Positions 49,936 through 58,630 of a DNA stretch of 64,000 nucleotides are shown here, piece by piece. Within the stretch, counting starts at the first letter, position 1. Each line of letters begins with the position of its first letter. A model generated the notes under the pieces. It saw only the letters and a program-made list of their open reading frames with translations, did not search any database and was not told where the DNA came from. The position numbers were made by a program, and so were the translations under genes. This DNA is from Methylobacterium sp. AMS5 (GTDB lineage: Bacteria > Pseudomonadota > Alphaproteobacteria > Rhizobiales > Beijerinckiaceae). The stretch covers positions 3,415,501 through 3,479,500 of the forward strand of contig NZ_CP006992.1 of NCBI RefSeq assembly GCF_001542815.1. Reading direction: 5' to 3'.

Positions 49936-51687
49936 TCACGCCAGGGGGTTGAGCGCCGGGTTTCGTGCGGGCAGGGGCGCGGCGAGCGTGAGGTGGAATC
50001 CCTCGGGTGCGTAATCGGTGGTGATCTGCGCCTGAACCTGCGCGGTCAGCACCCGTTGCAGCAGGCGTGAACCGAAACCCTGGCGGGTCGGCGGAGTGAC
50101 GAGGGGGCCGCCGCTCTCGCGCCAATCGAGGTGCAGCACGCCGGCTTCGACCCTCCATGTGATCGCGATCCGGCCGCGCCCGGTCGAGAGCGCACCATAC
50201 TTGGCAGCGTTGGTGGTCAATTCATGGATCGCCATGCCGATCGGCACAGCGATCTCGGAGGGCAGATCGACCGCCGGGCCGTCGAGGACGATGCGCAGGT
50301 CCGGCGAGGTCTCGGTCTCGCTCTCGGCATAGGGCATCAGTTCGGAGGCAAGCAGGTCGCGCAGGCTCGCCGTCTGCCACGTCGCCTCGGTGAGCACACT
50401 GTGGGTGTGGGCGAGCGACTTGATGCGGCCGACGAAGGCCTCGTGAAAGCTGTCGATGCTGGTGGCGGTGCGCGCGGTCGAGCCGACGATGGCCTGGACC
50501 GTGGCGAGCGTGTTCTTCACCCGGTGGTGCAACTCGCGGATCAGGAGGCTGCGGCGCTCTTCCGAGTGGTGGCGGTCGGTCACGTCGGCGACGACGCCGA
50601 TCAGGCGCCGCGGCAGCCCGCCCGGCCGGGACCGCTCGAACCGGCCGGCCATGTCGATGGTGCGCCAGAGGCCGTCGTCGTGGCGGCGGATGCGGCCGGT
50701 GGCGTGCAGGATCGTGTCCTCGCGCAGCGCCCGCAGGATCGCCTGCCGGAAGACGGGGCGATCCTCGGGGTGGAGGATTTCCTTGAGGAAGGCCGACTTG
50801 CCGATGCTGCCCTCCTCCGGCCGGCGGCCGAAGATCGCGAACATCCGCTCGTTCTCCCAGGTCGCCCGGTCATCAAGGACGTGCCACTCGAAGATGCCGA
50901 GATTGGCGACCGTGGTGGCGACCCGCAGGCGCTCCTCGCGCTCGGTCAAGGCCTCCCGGGCCTCGACCCGCGTGGTCACGTCCTGCACCACGCCGACGAT
51001 GCCGATGGGCGCACCGTCGGGGGCGAGGAGCGCCTCGCCGCGGGCGCCGATCCAGATTTCGGCGTCGTCGGTGGCGCGGCGGAAACGGGTCTGGAAGGCG
51101 TAGGGGCGCCGCTCGGCGATGGCGGCAGTGACCGCGGCCTGGATCCGCTCGGCGTCCTCGGGATCGACCTGGCCCCGCATCCCCTCCCAGGTGACGGAGC
51201 GCCCCGGCGCGTAGCCGAGAATCTGCGCGGCGCGGCGCGAGAACACCATCTGCCCGGTGACCAGATCCCAGCGCCACTCGCCCAAACCCGCCGCCGTCAG
51301 GGCGTCGCGGTTCTGCTCGGCCCGGACGAGATCGTCGGCATCGACGAGGGTCAAGACCGCGACCGTCTCGCCGCCGTCCTCTCCGGACAGGGTCAGGCGC
51401 AGATCGAGGCTGCTGCCATCCACCCGCAGCCAACGGCGGATGCCGGCCTTCAGCCCGGGCGTCTCCCCGTCGAACGCGTCGCGGCCGATCACTTGGTCGA
51501 TCGGGCGGCCATCGAGGAAGCCCGAGGGGTAGCCGAGCCAGCGGTACAGGCAGGGATTGGCGGTACGGATCGTGCGCCCATCGGGCGAGAAGACGGCGAG
51601 CCCCACCGGCGCGCGGTCGAAGGCCGCGCGGTACAAGGCGGGCGACAGGTCCGCCGGTCGAGAGCCCTTGTCCGCGCTGTCGTACAC
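49936..51687 (-). CDS. HWE-family histidine kinase with three PAS-like regions
   Basis: A 583-residue soluble kinase. Three PAS-like regions lie at about residues 15-120, 130-245 and 255-375. The kinase core has the HWE phospho-acceptor RELHHRVKNTLATVQAI (His388 or His387), the N box IHELTTNAAKYGALS and the WRESGGP block that defines the family, then GFGSRLLQRVL. HWE kinases often sense light, redox or stress and act in the general stress response of alphaproteobacteria. No response regulator is adjacent. No cysteine of LOV type is visible, so the sensed signal is open. Confidence 0.9.
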   Translation of the reverse strand: MYDSADKGSRPADLSPALYRAAFDRAPVGLAVFSPDGRTIRTANPCLYRWLGYPSGFLDGRPIDQVIGRDAFDGETPGLKAGIRRWLRVDGSSLDLRLTLSGEDGGETVAVLTLVDADDLVRAEQNRDALTAAGLGEWRWDLVTGQMVFSRRAAQILGYAPGRSVTWEGMRGQVDPEDAERIQAAVTAAIAERRPYAFQTRFRRATDDAEIWIGARGEALLAPDGAPIGIVGVVQDVTTRVEAREALTEREERLRVATTVANLGIFEWHVLDDRATWENERMFAIFGRRPEEGSIGKSAFLKEILHPEDRPVFRQAILRALREDTILHATGRIRRHDDGLWRTIDMAGRFERSRPGGLPRRLIGVVADVTDRHHSEERRSLLIRELHHRVKNTLATVQAIVGSTARTATSIDSFHEAFVGRIKSLAHTHSVLTEATWQTASLRDLLASELMPYAESETETSPDLRIVLDGPAVDLPSEIAVPIGMAIHELTTNAAKYGALSTGRGRIAITWRVEAGVLHLDWRESGGPLVTPPTRQGFGSRLLQRVLTAQVQAQITTDYAPEGFHLTLAAPLPARNPALNPLA

Positions 51688-51794
51688 GATACTCCCCGTT
51701 CAGCCGCCCGCCGCGGGTGCAAGCGGGACCGTCCGGAGGGCGGCACCATGACGGAGGCCGCGGCGGACAACAAGATGCCCAACCGAGGCAAGCC

Positions 51795-52754
51795 TCATCG
51801 ACCGCGGCCGGTCAACAGGCGCGGCATGGCCCGTATCAGCATCAGCCCTGCGCGGATCACCGCACCCGCATCTCCGCCCGAGCCGCGCATCAGCGCCCGG
51901 CCGAGGCGGACGGGCAGGTTCACGGCCAGCGCGGCCGCCAGCACGGCCAGCGACACCGCCCGGCCGTGATGCTTGTGCGCGTAGAGCGTCTGCGCCCGCA
52001 GGAAGTAGAACAGGCGACGGTCCTTCACCGCCTCGGTGGTGCCCTGGCCGCGGTGGCGGATCTCGGCCCCTGCGACGTGACACACGGCAAAGCCGGCGGC
52101 GGCGGCACGGGCGCAGAGGTCGGCATCCTCCCAGTAGACGAAGAAGCGCTCGTCGAACCCGCCGAGCCGGTCAAAGAGCGGGCGCCGGATCATCAGGAAG
52201 GCGCCCATCACCGCATCGACGGCCCGCGTCTCGGCATGGTCCCAGTCGAGCAGGAAGTGCGGCGCGATGCGGCCGGGCAGCAGCCGGTCGAGGAACAGGG
52301 TGTGGGCGATCAGGCGTGCGCCCGTCGGATGGCGGGCACAGGTGCGGTGCGTGTGCCCCGCCTCATCGACCAGCCGGGCGCCGACGATGCCGGTGCCGGG
52401 ATCAGCGTCGAGCCATGCGCGGGCGGCGGCGAGGCCGTCCCGGCTCACCCCCGTATCGGGGTTGAGAAACAGGATGGCCGCGGCCGAACCCAAAGCCGCG
52501 CCCTGGTTGCAGGCACGGGCGAAGCCGCGATTGTCGGCGTTGCGCAGCACCGTGAGCGCGAGGCCCGGCTGATCCAGCCCCTCCGCCGAGCCGTCGGAAG
52601 AGGCGTTGTCGACGACGACGACGCGCAGTTGTTCCGCCCGCTGGCTCGCGGCGAGGCTCGCGAGGCAGGCCCGAAGCAGGTCGCCGGCATTCCAGTTGAC
52701 GATGACGACGTCGAGGACCGCCGCAGAGGGCGTGGGTACGGGGGTCGCGGTCAC
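51795..52754 (-). CDS. Glycosyltransferase family 2 (WbbL-like)
   Basis: A 319-residue GT-A enzyme. The nucleotide-sugar site reads LDVVIVNWNAGDLLRACLASL, VVDNASSDGS and NRGFARACNQGA, with the DxD-like metal motif FLNPDTGV, and the acceptor region FDERFFVYWEDADLCARAAAAGF. It resembles rhamnosyltransferases of the WbbL type. GTG 52754 overlaps the stop of the upstream glycosyltransferase by four bases (GTGA). A basic, hydrophobic C-terminal tail (about 270-300) suggests membrane contact. Confidence 0.9.
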   Translation of the reverse strand: MTATPVPTPSAAVLDVVIVNWNAGDLLRACLASLAASQRAEQLRVVVVDNASSDGSAEGLDQPGLALTVLRNADNRGFARACNQGAALGSAAAILFLNPDTGVSRDGLAAARAWLDADPGTGIVGARLVDEAGHTHRTCARHPTGARLIAHTLFLDRLLPGRIAPHFLLDWDHAETRAVDAVMGAFLMIRRPLFDRLGGFDERFFVYWEDADLCARAAAAGFAVCHVAGAEIRHRGQGTTEAVKDRRLFYFLRAQTLYAHKHHGRAVSLAVLAAALAVNLPVRLGRALMRGSGGDAGAVIRAGLMLIRAMPRLLTGRGR

Positions 52755-53680
52755 GGCGGCGCGTCCGCCGGCCGGCCGAGGTGCCCGCCCAGCCCCTGGG
52801 CCAGGGCCGCGAGAAGGCGGGCGAGAACGCGGGGCGAGAACCGGTGACGGCTCCAGTAGAGCGCGATTTGAAGCGGCAGGTAGGCGGCCTGCTTCAGCTT
52901 CCACCGGGCCGGCACGTGCGGCAGGCGCCAGCTATAGGCGGAGTTGCGCACGTAGACCGCCATGCGGAACAACGGCTGGTCGGGCATCGTCACCGGCAGG
53001 AATCGCATCCGGATCGTGCCGCGCCCGACGCTATGGGGGATGGCCGTGCCGGGGTCCATCCAGCAGCTCCGGCCGCACGCCCAGGCGCGAAAGCACCATT
53101 CGAGATCGACGGCGTCGATGAAGAAGTCCTCGCGGAACGGGCCGACCCTCGCGAAGGCCGCCAGATCCACGAGCGAGCCGGAGGTCGCGAGGAATTCGAC
53201 CGGCCGCAGGCTTTCGCGGGGCCGCACGCCGGGCCGCAGCGGGTAGACCGGTGCCTTGTGGCCGGGCTTCGGTGCGGGCGCCGGGCCGACGAGGGCCGGG
53301 GGCGGGTCTTCGCCTGCGGCTTGGTCGAGGGCGTGGCCCAGCGCCCGCGCCGTCTCGACGGTGGCATCGGCATCCTGATCGAGCAGGAACAGGCGGCGGA
53401 ACCCGGCGGCCGTCGCCGCCTCGGCCAGGGCGTTGAGGGCGGCGGCGATGCCGCCATTGCGCCCCTCGCCGAGCCGGGTGAGCCCTTCCGCATCCCGCAA
53501 CTGCGCCTGCGCCTCGGGTGGGATGCCGCCATTGTCGCAGACGAAGACGGGCAGGCGCCCGGCAAAGCGCTCGACGATCCGCGCGACCTGTTCGGGCGAG
53601 GGGCGGAAGAACACGACCGCGACGGCGGTATCAGTGGGAAGCTCGGAGGGCGTCACGTCGGACCCGTTGCGTCGAGGCAT
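52751..53680 (-). CDS. Glycosyltransferase family 2 (rhamnosyltransferase-like)
   Basis: A 309-residue enzyme with FVCDNGGIPPEAQAQL, NGGIAAALNALAEAA, the LLDQDADATVE acidic motif and FREDFFIDAVDLEWCFRAWACG, typical of RfbF/rhamnosyl GT2 enzymes. It probably adds a deoxyhexose during lipopolysaccharide or exopolysaccharide synthesis. The start ATG 53680 is used, with a weak ribosome site; 53710 is also open. It overlaps the next glycosyltransferase by four bases, so the two probably act in the same pathway. Confidence 0.87.
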   Translation of the reverse strand: MPRRNGSDVTPSELPTDTAVAVVFFRPSPEQVARIVERFAGRLPVFVCDNGGIPPEAQAQLRDAEGLTRLGEGRNGGIAAALNALAEAATAAGFRRLFLLDQDADATVETARALGHALDQAAGEDPPPALVGPAPAPKPGHKAPVYPLRPGVRPRESLRPVEFLATSGSLVDLAAFARVGPFREDFFIDAVDLEWCFRAWACGRSCWMDPGTAIPHSVGRGTIRMRFLPVTMPDQPLFRMAVYVRNSAYSWRLPHVPARWKLKQAAYLPLQIALYWSRHRFSPRVLARLLAALAQGLGGHLGRPADAPP

Positions 53681-53728
53681 CGGCCTAAGCGCCGGCCCCC
53701 GGACGCGCAAGCCCGGCGGCCTCGCACC

Positions 53729-55246
53729 TCACTCGACGACGAGCTTGTAGCTCAAACCGGGCTTCACCACCGCACCGCGCTGTAGGCTGTTGAGCACGAG
53801 GAAGCGATCGACGGCGCGGTCGGGCACGCTCATGCGGCGGGCCAACCCCTCCACGGTGTCGCCCGGAGCGGCGGTGACGATCCGCAGATGCGCCGGCTTG
53901 AGCGAGGCGGTCTCCTCCGGCTCGATCGGGCGCAGGCTTTCCAGCCAGCGGCGGAAGGCCGGCTCCGGGTCGGTCGCGCCCTTGGCCGCCATGATCATGC
54001 GGTAGGTGGTCTCGCCCATGCGGATCGCCGCGAGGCGGAAGGTCCAGTCCTTGCCCCGCGACAGGGCGGTCGCGGCCGAGCGTCCACCGACGATGCGGTT
54101 CTCGACCGAGCCCGCTTCGATGGCATCGTTCCAGGTCGCGCGCAGCACGTCTTCCAGGCTGCGGTCGCCGCTCGCCTCGACCTGATCGAACAGTAGGCGG
54201 CGGCTGCCCTCGGGTGTGGTGCCGAGCACAGCGTTGCGGGTGTTCTCGATGGCGAAGGCGTCCGGCACGTCGAAGGCGATGCCCAAGCCCGGATGCAGGA
54301 AGCGGCGACCGCGCACCAGCCCCTCGCCGAGATTGTCGCCATAGGCGAGCCCGTCGATCGCCGCGAGATAGCGGGCGCGGTCGTCGGCGCCCAGGCCGGG
54401 GGCGCCGATGCGCCGGGCCGCGCGGGTGACCAGCGCGATGCGCTCGGCGGTCGCCGGGTGGGTCGCGAGCATGTCGGGCTCGGCCGCGCTGCCGTTGCCG
54501 GCCTTGAGCGCCATGGTGCGCTGAAGCGCATCGAGGAAGCGGCCGGCACCGAACGGGTCGTAGCCGGCCTGGGCCAGTACGCGCACGCCGTTCGTGTCCG
54601 CCTCCAGCTCCTGCTCGCGGGAGAAGCGGGCGAGGGTGAACTTGGACTGGCTCTCGAGCTGCGCCCCCGTGACGGGGTCGTTCAGCACGTCGGCGACCAC
54701 GCGGCTGACGAGTTGCGAGCGCAGGGCCATCTCGCTGCGGGCGGTGGCATGGCGCAACGTCACGTGGGCGATCTCGTGCGCCAGTACCGCCGCGACCTCC
54801 GAGCTGTCGCCGGCGAGCGCCAGCAGGCCGCGGGTGACGTAGAGCCGGCCGCTCGGCAGGGCGAAGGCGTTGACGACGGGCGAGTCGAGCAGCGTGACCG
54901 CGTAGCTCTCCTCCGGCCGGTCGCTGGCGCGCACCAGCCGGTCGGTGATCTCGGTGATGAGCCGGTGGGCGGCGGGCGCGCGGTACTCGCCGCCGAACGA
55001 GGCCACGAGCTTGGCGTGGTCCGCCTCGTCGGAGCGTGTGCGTCCCGTGGTCTTCGGTGCCTGCTCGGGCACCGTGATGACCGCAGGCGTCAATACGCTT
55101 CCGGTCTGGTCGGCGGCGCAGGCCGCGAGCAGGCCCGCGAGCGCGACCAGCGTGCCGAGCCGCGCAAATCTACGCCGCGCAAATCTGCGACGGACGCCCC
55201 CGTACACGCGCCGCCGCCCCGATTGATGCCGCAAATCCCCCGTCAT
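53729..55246 (-). CDS. M48-family lipoprotein metalloprotease
   Basis: A 505-residue protein with a basic N-terminus, a lipobox-like LLAAC ending at Cys43, and an M48 zinc site HEIAH (157-161) with downstream EQELEADTNGVRVLAQAGYDP carrying the third ligand. It resembles BepA/LoiP-type quality-control proteases of the periplasm. The C-terminal part (about 450-505) looks like a LysM-type unit (TAAPGDTVEGLARRMSVPDRAVDRFLVLN). The N-terminus has a 15-bp tandem duplication encoding RRRFA twice (55161-55190). It follows the nuclease-like gene by six bases. Confidence 0.9.
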   Translation of the reverse strand: MTGDLRHQSGRRRVYGGVRRRFARRRFARLGTLVALAGLLAACAADQTGSVLTPAVITVPEQAPKTTGRTRSDEADHAKLVASFGGEYRAPAAHRLITEITDRLVRASDRPEESYAVTLLDSPVVNAFALPSGRLYVTRGLLALAGDSSEVAAVLAHEIAHVTLRHATARSEMALRSQLVSRVVADVLNDPVTGAQLESQSKFTLARFSREQELEADTNGVRVLAQAGYDPFGAGRFLDALQRTMALKAGNGSAAEPDMLATHPATAERIALVTRAARRIGAPGLGADDRARYLAAIDGLAYGDNLGEGLVRGRRFLHPGLGIAFDVPDAFAIENTRNAVLGTTPEGSRRLLFDQVEASGDRSLEDVLRATWNDAIEAGSVENRIVGGRSAATALSRGKDWTFRLAAIRMGETTYRMIMAAKGATDPEPAFRRWLESLRPIEPEETASLKPAHLRIVTAAPGDTVEGLARRMSVPDRAVDRFLVLNSLQRGAVVKPGLSYKLVVE

Positions 55247-55252
55247 GCCGTT

Positions 55253-56098
55253 CTAGCGCCGCAGCGCCCGCTCCCCCTCGATGACCTCGATGCCGTCGAC
55301 GCCGGCGAGATCGATGAACGGTCCCCGACCGGTCTCGACCATGCCGCGGATTCTCACGCGGCGGCCCCTCAGCGTGGCCGCCGACAAACCATGTTCGCTC
55401 AGAATCCGCCAAGAGCGTTTCTGCACGGTTACGGTCAAGCCTTGCCCGCCCCGGCGCGCGAAGTCGAGATAGGTTCGGGCCGACCGCTCGCCGACATGCA
55501 GGATGCGCCCCTCCACCACCGTGAAGCGCCCGGCGCGCGCGTTCAGCGCCGCCGCATCCGTCGCCGCGAGCGGGCCGCCGGCCCACAGGCCGAGCCCGGC
55601 CGCGCGCGGCGCCTCCTCGACGGCGCGGAGCGCCGGGCGACAGAGCGAATCGGCCTCGCCGGCATCGGCATAGGCAAGCCCGGCCGCGACCAATCCTCCG
55701 GCGAGATCGACCAGCTCCGCTTCGCCAGCGATCGCGTCGGCGCGACGGCGGCCCCAGCGGTCCTCGGCACCGCGTTCGGTCAGAACCAGGGGCGCGCCGC
55801 GAAAGGCGTGAAGCCAGCTTCGCGCGGCCGCGTCGAGCGCCGGCTCGTCGGGCCAGCGCAGCCCGGAGAGCACGGCCCGGCGGCCCGACGCGAGGCGCAG
55901 CTCGCCCCTGGGCCCGATGTCGGCAAGGCGATCCTCGATCGAGGCCGAAGGCCCGCAGGCCTCCGCCACCCGCGGAGCGCCCGAAGCGGCGCCGGGCGCG
56001 CCGCAGGCGGCCGCGAGCAGCCAGACGAGAGCCGGGGCACCGCCTCGGCTCGTCCTGCTCCCATACCAGCCGATCTCGTGACCATCACCGGGCAACAT
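55253..56098 (-). CDS. Thermonuclease (SNase)-family protein
   Basis: A 281-residue exported protein with an N-terminal hydrophobic segment (GGAPALVWLLAAACG, about residues 20-35) and a staphylococcal-nuclease-like fold at about 60-185. The barrel and catalytic region are visible in LSGLRWPDEPAL, LHAFRGAPLVLTERGAEDRWGRRRADAI, and LVAAGLAYADAGEADS. The C-terminal 90 residues contain an additional OB-like part (VVEGRILHVGERSARTYLDFAR, RVRIRGMVETGRGPFIDLAGVDGIEVIEG). Whether it keeps nuclease activity is unclear. It precedes the M48 protease by six bases. Confidence 0.82.
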   Translation of the reverse strand: MLPGDGHEIGWYGSRTSRGGAPALVWLLAAACGAPGAASGAPRVAEACGPSASIEDRLADIGPRGELRLASGRRAVLSGLRWPDEPALDAAARSWLHAFRGAPLVLTERGAEDRWGRRRADAIAGEAELVDLAGGLVAAGLAYADAGEADSLCRPALRAVEEAPRAAGLGLWAGGPLAATDAAALNARAGRFTVVEGRILHVGERSARTYLDFARRGGQGLTVTVQKRSWRILSEHGLSAATLRGRRVRIRGMVETGRGPFIDLAGVDGIEVIEGERALRR

Positions 56099-56326
56099 CG
56101 TCACCGTTCGCGCTCGGCCGTTCGATTCAAGCGAAGATGCCGCGCGAAAAGTGCCGGGATCGCGGCACGCGAGAGCGTCGCCGGCGCACAATCGCGGATT
56201 GCCGGCCCGTGCGCCTCCCGGGCAACAGCGCGCCAATCGCGCGCCTCGGCGCTTGCCCAACAATCGCGGACGGCCCAGGCCGGAGCGGTTGGCGCCCCCC
56301 CGCGATGATGCTAAGCCTGAATCGAC

Positions 56327-56646
56327 GTCTCCGTAGCTCAGCTGGACAGAGCACAGGTTTCCTAAACTCCACAATTGGGCGCCGTGATGGGAAACCGCAC
56401 GGCGGATCCACTCAAATTCGGGGAAAGCTTCCGGCGCCGCGGCGCTCTGCCGATCCCGAGCCAAGCCCGCGGTCCGGTCACGGCTCACGGGAAGGTGTAG
56501 AGACTAGACGGGTGGCACCTAAAGGCTTCGTCCGAAGCCCACGGTGAAGGGATAGTCCAGACCACGAACGCGCGAACAGCGTGGCGGCGAAAGTCGAAGT
56601 GGTATGAAACCTGGGGTCGCAGGTTCGAGCCCTGCCGGGGACGCCA
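56327..56646 (+). tRNA. tRNA-Arg(CCU), interrupted by a group I intron
   Basis: Exon 1 is 56327-56363 and exon 2 is 56607-56646. Joined, they make a 77-nt tRNA: acceptor GTCTCCG/CGGGGAC (one G-U), D arm GCTC-AGCTGGACA-GAGC, anticodon stem CAGGT/ACCTG with loop TT-CCT-AA, variable loop GGGTC, T arm GCAGG-TTCGAGC-CCTGC, discriminator G and encoded CCA. The anticodon CCU reads AGG arginine codons. The break falls right after the last anticodon base, the place where group I introns are known in tRNA-Arg(CCU) of other alphaproteobacteria. Without splicing the gene would be non-functional. Confidence 0.95.
56364..56606 (+). ncRNA. Group I self-splicing intron in tRNA-Arg(CCU)
   Basis: The intron is 243 nt with no open reading frame of its own. 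The exon end GGTTTCCT (56356-56363) pairs with the internal guide GGGAAACC (56389-56396), leaving the required U-G wobble at the 5' splice site. P7 is formed by GACTA (56502-56506) in the R element AGAGACTAGAC and TAGTC (56543-56547) in the S element GATAGTCC. P8 is GGCTTCG-TC-CGAAGCC (56524-56539). P4 comes from CGGGG (about 56419) and CCCG (about 56454). The last intron base is the conserved G (56606). The small size fits the tRNA-intron subgroup (IC3). Confidence 0.94.
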
Positions 56647-56830
56647 ATCGTTTCGCTGCCTCAGATTGCAGTCGAACATCCGATACTTCCTGCAATGTGA
56701 GTGCGACGTCACGCCGCGGCTGTAACAAATGACATAATCTGTGTGTCGTTGCCATTGGCTCCCGACGCGCCCTTGCAAGCAGAAAGTTTTCGTTCGAAGC
56801 ATCGCCCGAAAGAACTTGGGTAGAACGAAA

Positions 56831-57238
56831 ATGGCAGGTCAGAAGACCGATGAGCGCGACGTCCTTCTCGGACGTCGCATCGCCGAGCAGCGCAAACGCT
56901 CGAAACTGACGCAACGAGCGGTCGCCGACAGCTTCGGGATGTCTGCCGCGCAACTCCAAAAGTACGAAAAAGGCGTTAACCGGATCAGCGCGGTTCATCT
57001 CGCGATCCTCAGTCGCCTCACCAGTACTCCGGTCTCCGACTTTCTCGATGGCATTCCCCATCCGGACCCGGAAACGGAACGCGGCTTTTCAGACAATGGC
57101 CAGCGCGCTTACGCTGTCGAACCGTGGTCTGATCTCGCCCGAGCCTTTGCTCGCCAGTTCACGGAAACGTTCACCGAGCAACAGCGCCGCGAACTTTCTG
57201 CCGCCGTCGAGATCCTGAGCCAGGAACTCAAGGGCTGA
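56831..57238 (+). CDS. XRE-family transcriptional regulator
   Basis: A 135-residue regulator. An N-terminal Cro/CI-type helix-turn-helix occupies about residues 10-70 (LLGRRIAEQRKRSKLTQRAVADSFGMSAAQLQKYEKGVNRISAVHLAILSRL). The C-terminal half is helical (DLARAFARQFTETFTEQQRRELSAAVEIL). A regulator of this kind lies before metK in many alphaproteobacteria. The start at ATG 56831 was preferred over the frame from 56741, which overlaps no motif. The ribosome site is weak. The tRNA-Arg gene lies just upstream. Confidence 0.88.
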   Translation: MAGQKTDERDVLLGRRIAEQRKRSKLTQRAVADSFGMSAAQLQKYEKGVNRISAVHLAILSRLTSTPVSDFLDGIPHPDPETERGFSDNGQRAYAVEPWSDLARAFARQFTETFTEQQRRELSAAVEILSQELKG

Positions 57239-57377
57239 CGGTTACAGCCCCGTATCGGTGCCTCCACGATCCCTATCGGGCGCGGAACCACAGGGCGCGG
57301 GTGCACGCATCCGCGTTCGTTAAAACGGACGATTTCGCCATTCCGGCTTGACCGTCCGAAACGGCGATGCGACAAGC

Positions 57378-57437
57378 CGCGCCTCTGGAGACCAGGGTAA
57401 GCGCCGTGACACACGAGGCGCGCCCGACAATCGGGGG
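57378..57437 (+). promoter_or_regulatory. Structured leader of metK
   Basis: CGCGCCTC (57378-57385) and GAGGCGCG (57415-57422) can pair around an inner hairpin CTGG-AGA-CCAG (57385-57395). Next, CCCGA (57423-57427) and TCGGG (57431-57435) form a hairpin that holds part of the GGGGG ribosome site of metK. The arrangement suggests control of translation, possibly by a SAM-sensing RNA, since several SAM-riboswitch classes control metK. I cannot match it to a known class by eye. Confidence 0.4.
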
Positions 57438-57445
57438 TGCACACG

Positions 57446-58621
57446 ATGCCGCGTTCCGACTACCTCTTCACCAGCGAATCCGTCTCCGAAGGCCACCCCG
57501 ACAAGGTGAGCGACCGGATCTCGGACACCGTGGTCGACGCCTATCTCTCGGCGATGCCGGAGGCGCGTCTCGGCGTCGAGACGCTGACCACGACCAACCG
57601 CGTCGTAATCGCGGGTGAGGTGCGCGGCCCCGATTCCGTGACCTTCAAGGACCTCGAGGAGCTGACCCGCGAGGCCGTGCGCGACATCGGCTACGAGCAG
57701 TCGGGCTTCCACTGGAAGAACAACGAGGTGGCCATCCACCTGCACGCGCAGTCGGCCGACATCGCCCAGGGCGTGGACGCCGCCGGCAACAAGGATGAGG
57801 GCGCGGGCGACCAGGGCATCATGTTCGGCTACGCCGCCGACGAAACCCCGGCCCTGATGCCGGCCCCGATCTTCTACGCCCACAAGATCCTCAAGGACCT
57901 CGCCGACGCGCGCAAGGCCAGGCAGGGTGACGCGGCCAAGCTCGGCCCCGACGCCAAGAGCCAGGTCACCGTGCGCTACGTCAACGGCCGCCCGGTCGAG
58001 GTGACGCAGATCGTGCTCTCGACGCAGCATCTCGACGAGTCGCTCGACTCGGCCGACGTGCGTGCCATCGTCGAGCCCTACATCCTCAAAGCCCTGCCGC
58101 AGGGCTGGGTCAACGAGAGCACCGTCTGGCACGTCAACCCGACCGGCAAGTTCGTGATCGGCGGCCCCGACGGCGATGCCGGCCTCACCGGCCGCAAGAT
58201 CATCGTCGACACCTACGGCGGCGCGGCGCCCCACGGCGGCGGCGCCTTCTCCGGCAAGGACCCGACCAAGGTCGACCGCTCGGCCGCTTACGCCGCCCGC
58301 TATCTGGCCAAGAACGTCGTCGCCGCCGGCCTCGCCCGCCGGGCCACGATCCAGCTCTCCTATGCCATCGGCGTGGCCAAGCCCCTGTCGATTTACGTCG
58401 ATCTTCACGGCACGGGCACCGTGGACGAGGCCAAGCTCGAAGGCGTGCTGATGGACGCCCTCGACCTCTCGCCCCGCGGCATCCGCACGGCGCTTCAGCT
58501 CAACAAGCCGATCTACGCCCGCACCTCGGCCTACGGCCATTTCGGCCGTGAGCCCGACGCCGACGGCGGCTTCTCCTGGGAAAAGACCGACCTCGCCGAC
58601 AAGCTGAAGTCGGCCTTCTAA
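57446..58621 (+). CDS. metK: S-adenosylmethionine synthetase
   Basis: A 391-residue enzyme making S-adenosylmethionine from methionine and ATP. Key motifs are [32 protein letters not shown] (the flexible-loop and ATP region), [32 protein letters not shown] and [19 protein letters not shown]. It is the only dedicated route to SAM. ATG 57446 is used, with GGGGG nine bases upstream; GTG 57437 lies within that ribosome site. trmB follows closely. Confidence 0.97.
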   Translation: MPRSDYLFTSESVSEGHPDKVSDRISDTVVDAYLSAMPEARLGVETLTTTNRVVIAGEVRGPDSVTFKDLEELTREAVRDIGYEQSGFHWKNNEVAIHLHAQSADIAQGVDAAGNKDEGAGDQGIMFGYAADETPALMPAPIFYAHKILKDLADARKARQGDAAKLGPDAKSQVTVRYVNGRPVEVTQIVLSTQHLDESLDSADVRAIVEPYILKALPQGWVNESTVWHVNPTGKFVIGGPDGDAGLTGRKIIVDTYGGAAPHGGGAFSGKDPTKVDRSAAYAARYLAKNVVAAGLARRATIQLSYAIGVAKPLSIYVDLHGTGTVDEAKLEGVLMDALDLSPRGIRTALQLNKPIYARTSAYGHFGREPDADGGFSWEKTDLADKLKSAF

Positions 58622-58630
58622 GCCCGAACC

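Noticed and set aside
56485..56802. 105-residue minus-strand frame containing RPRQGSNLRPQ
   Set aside because: The peptide comes from the reverse complement of a tRNA 3' half and its intron. It is a well-known type of false protein call.
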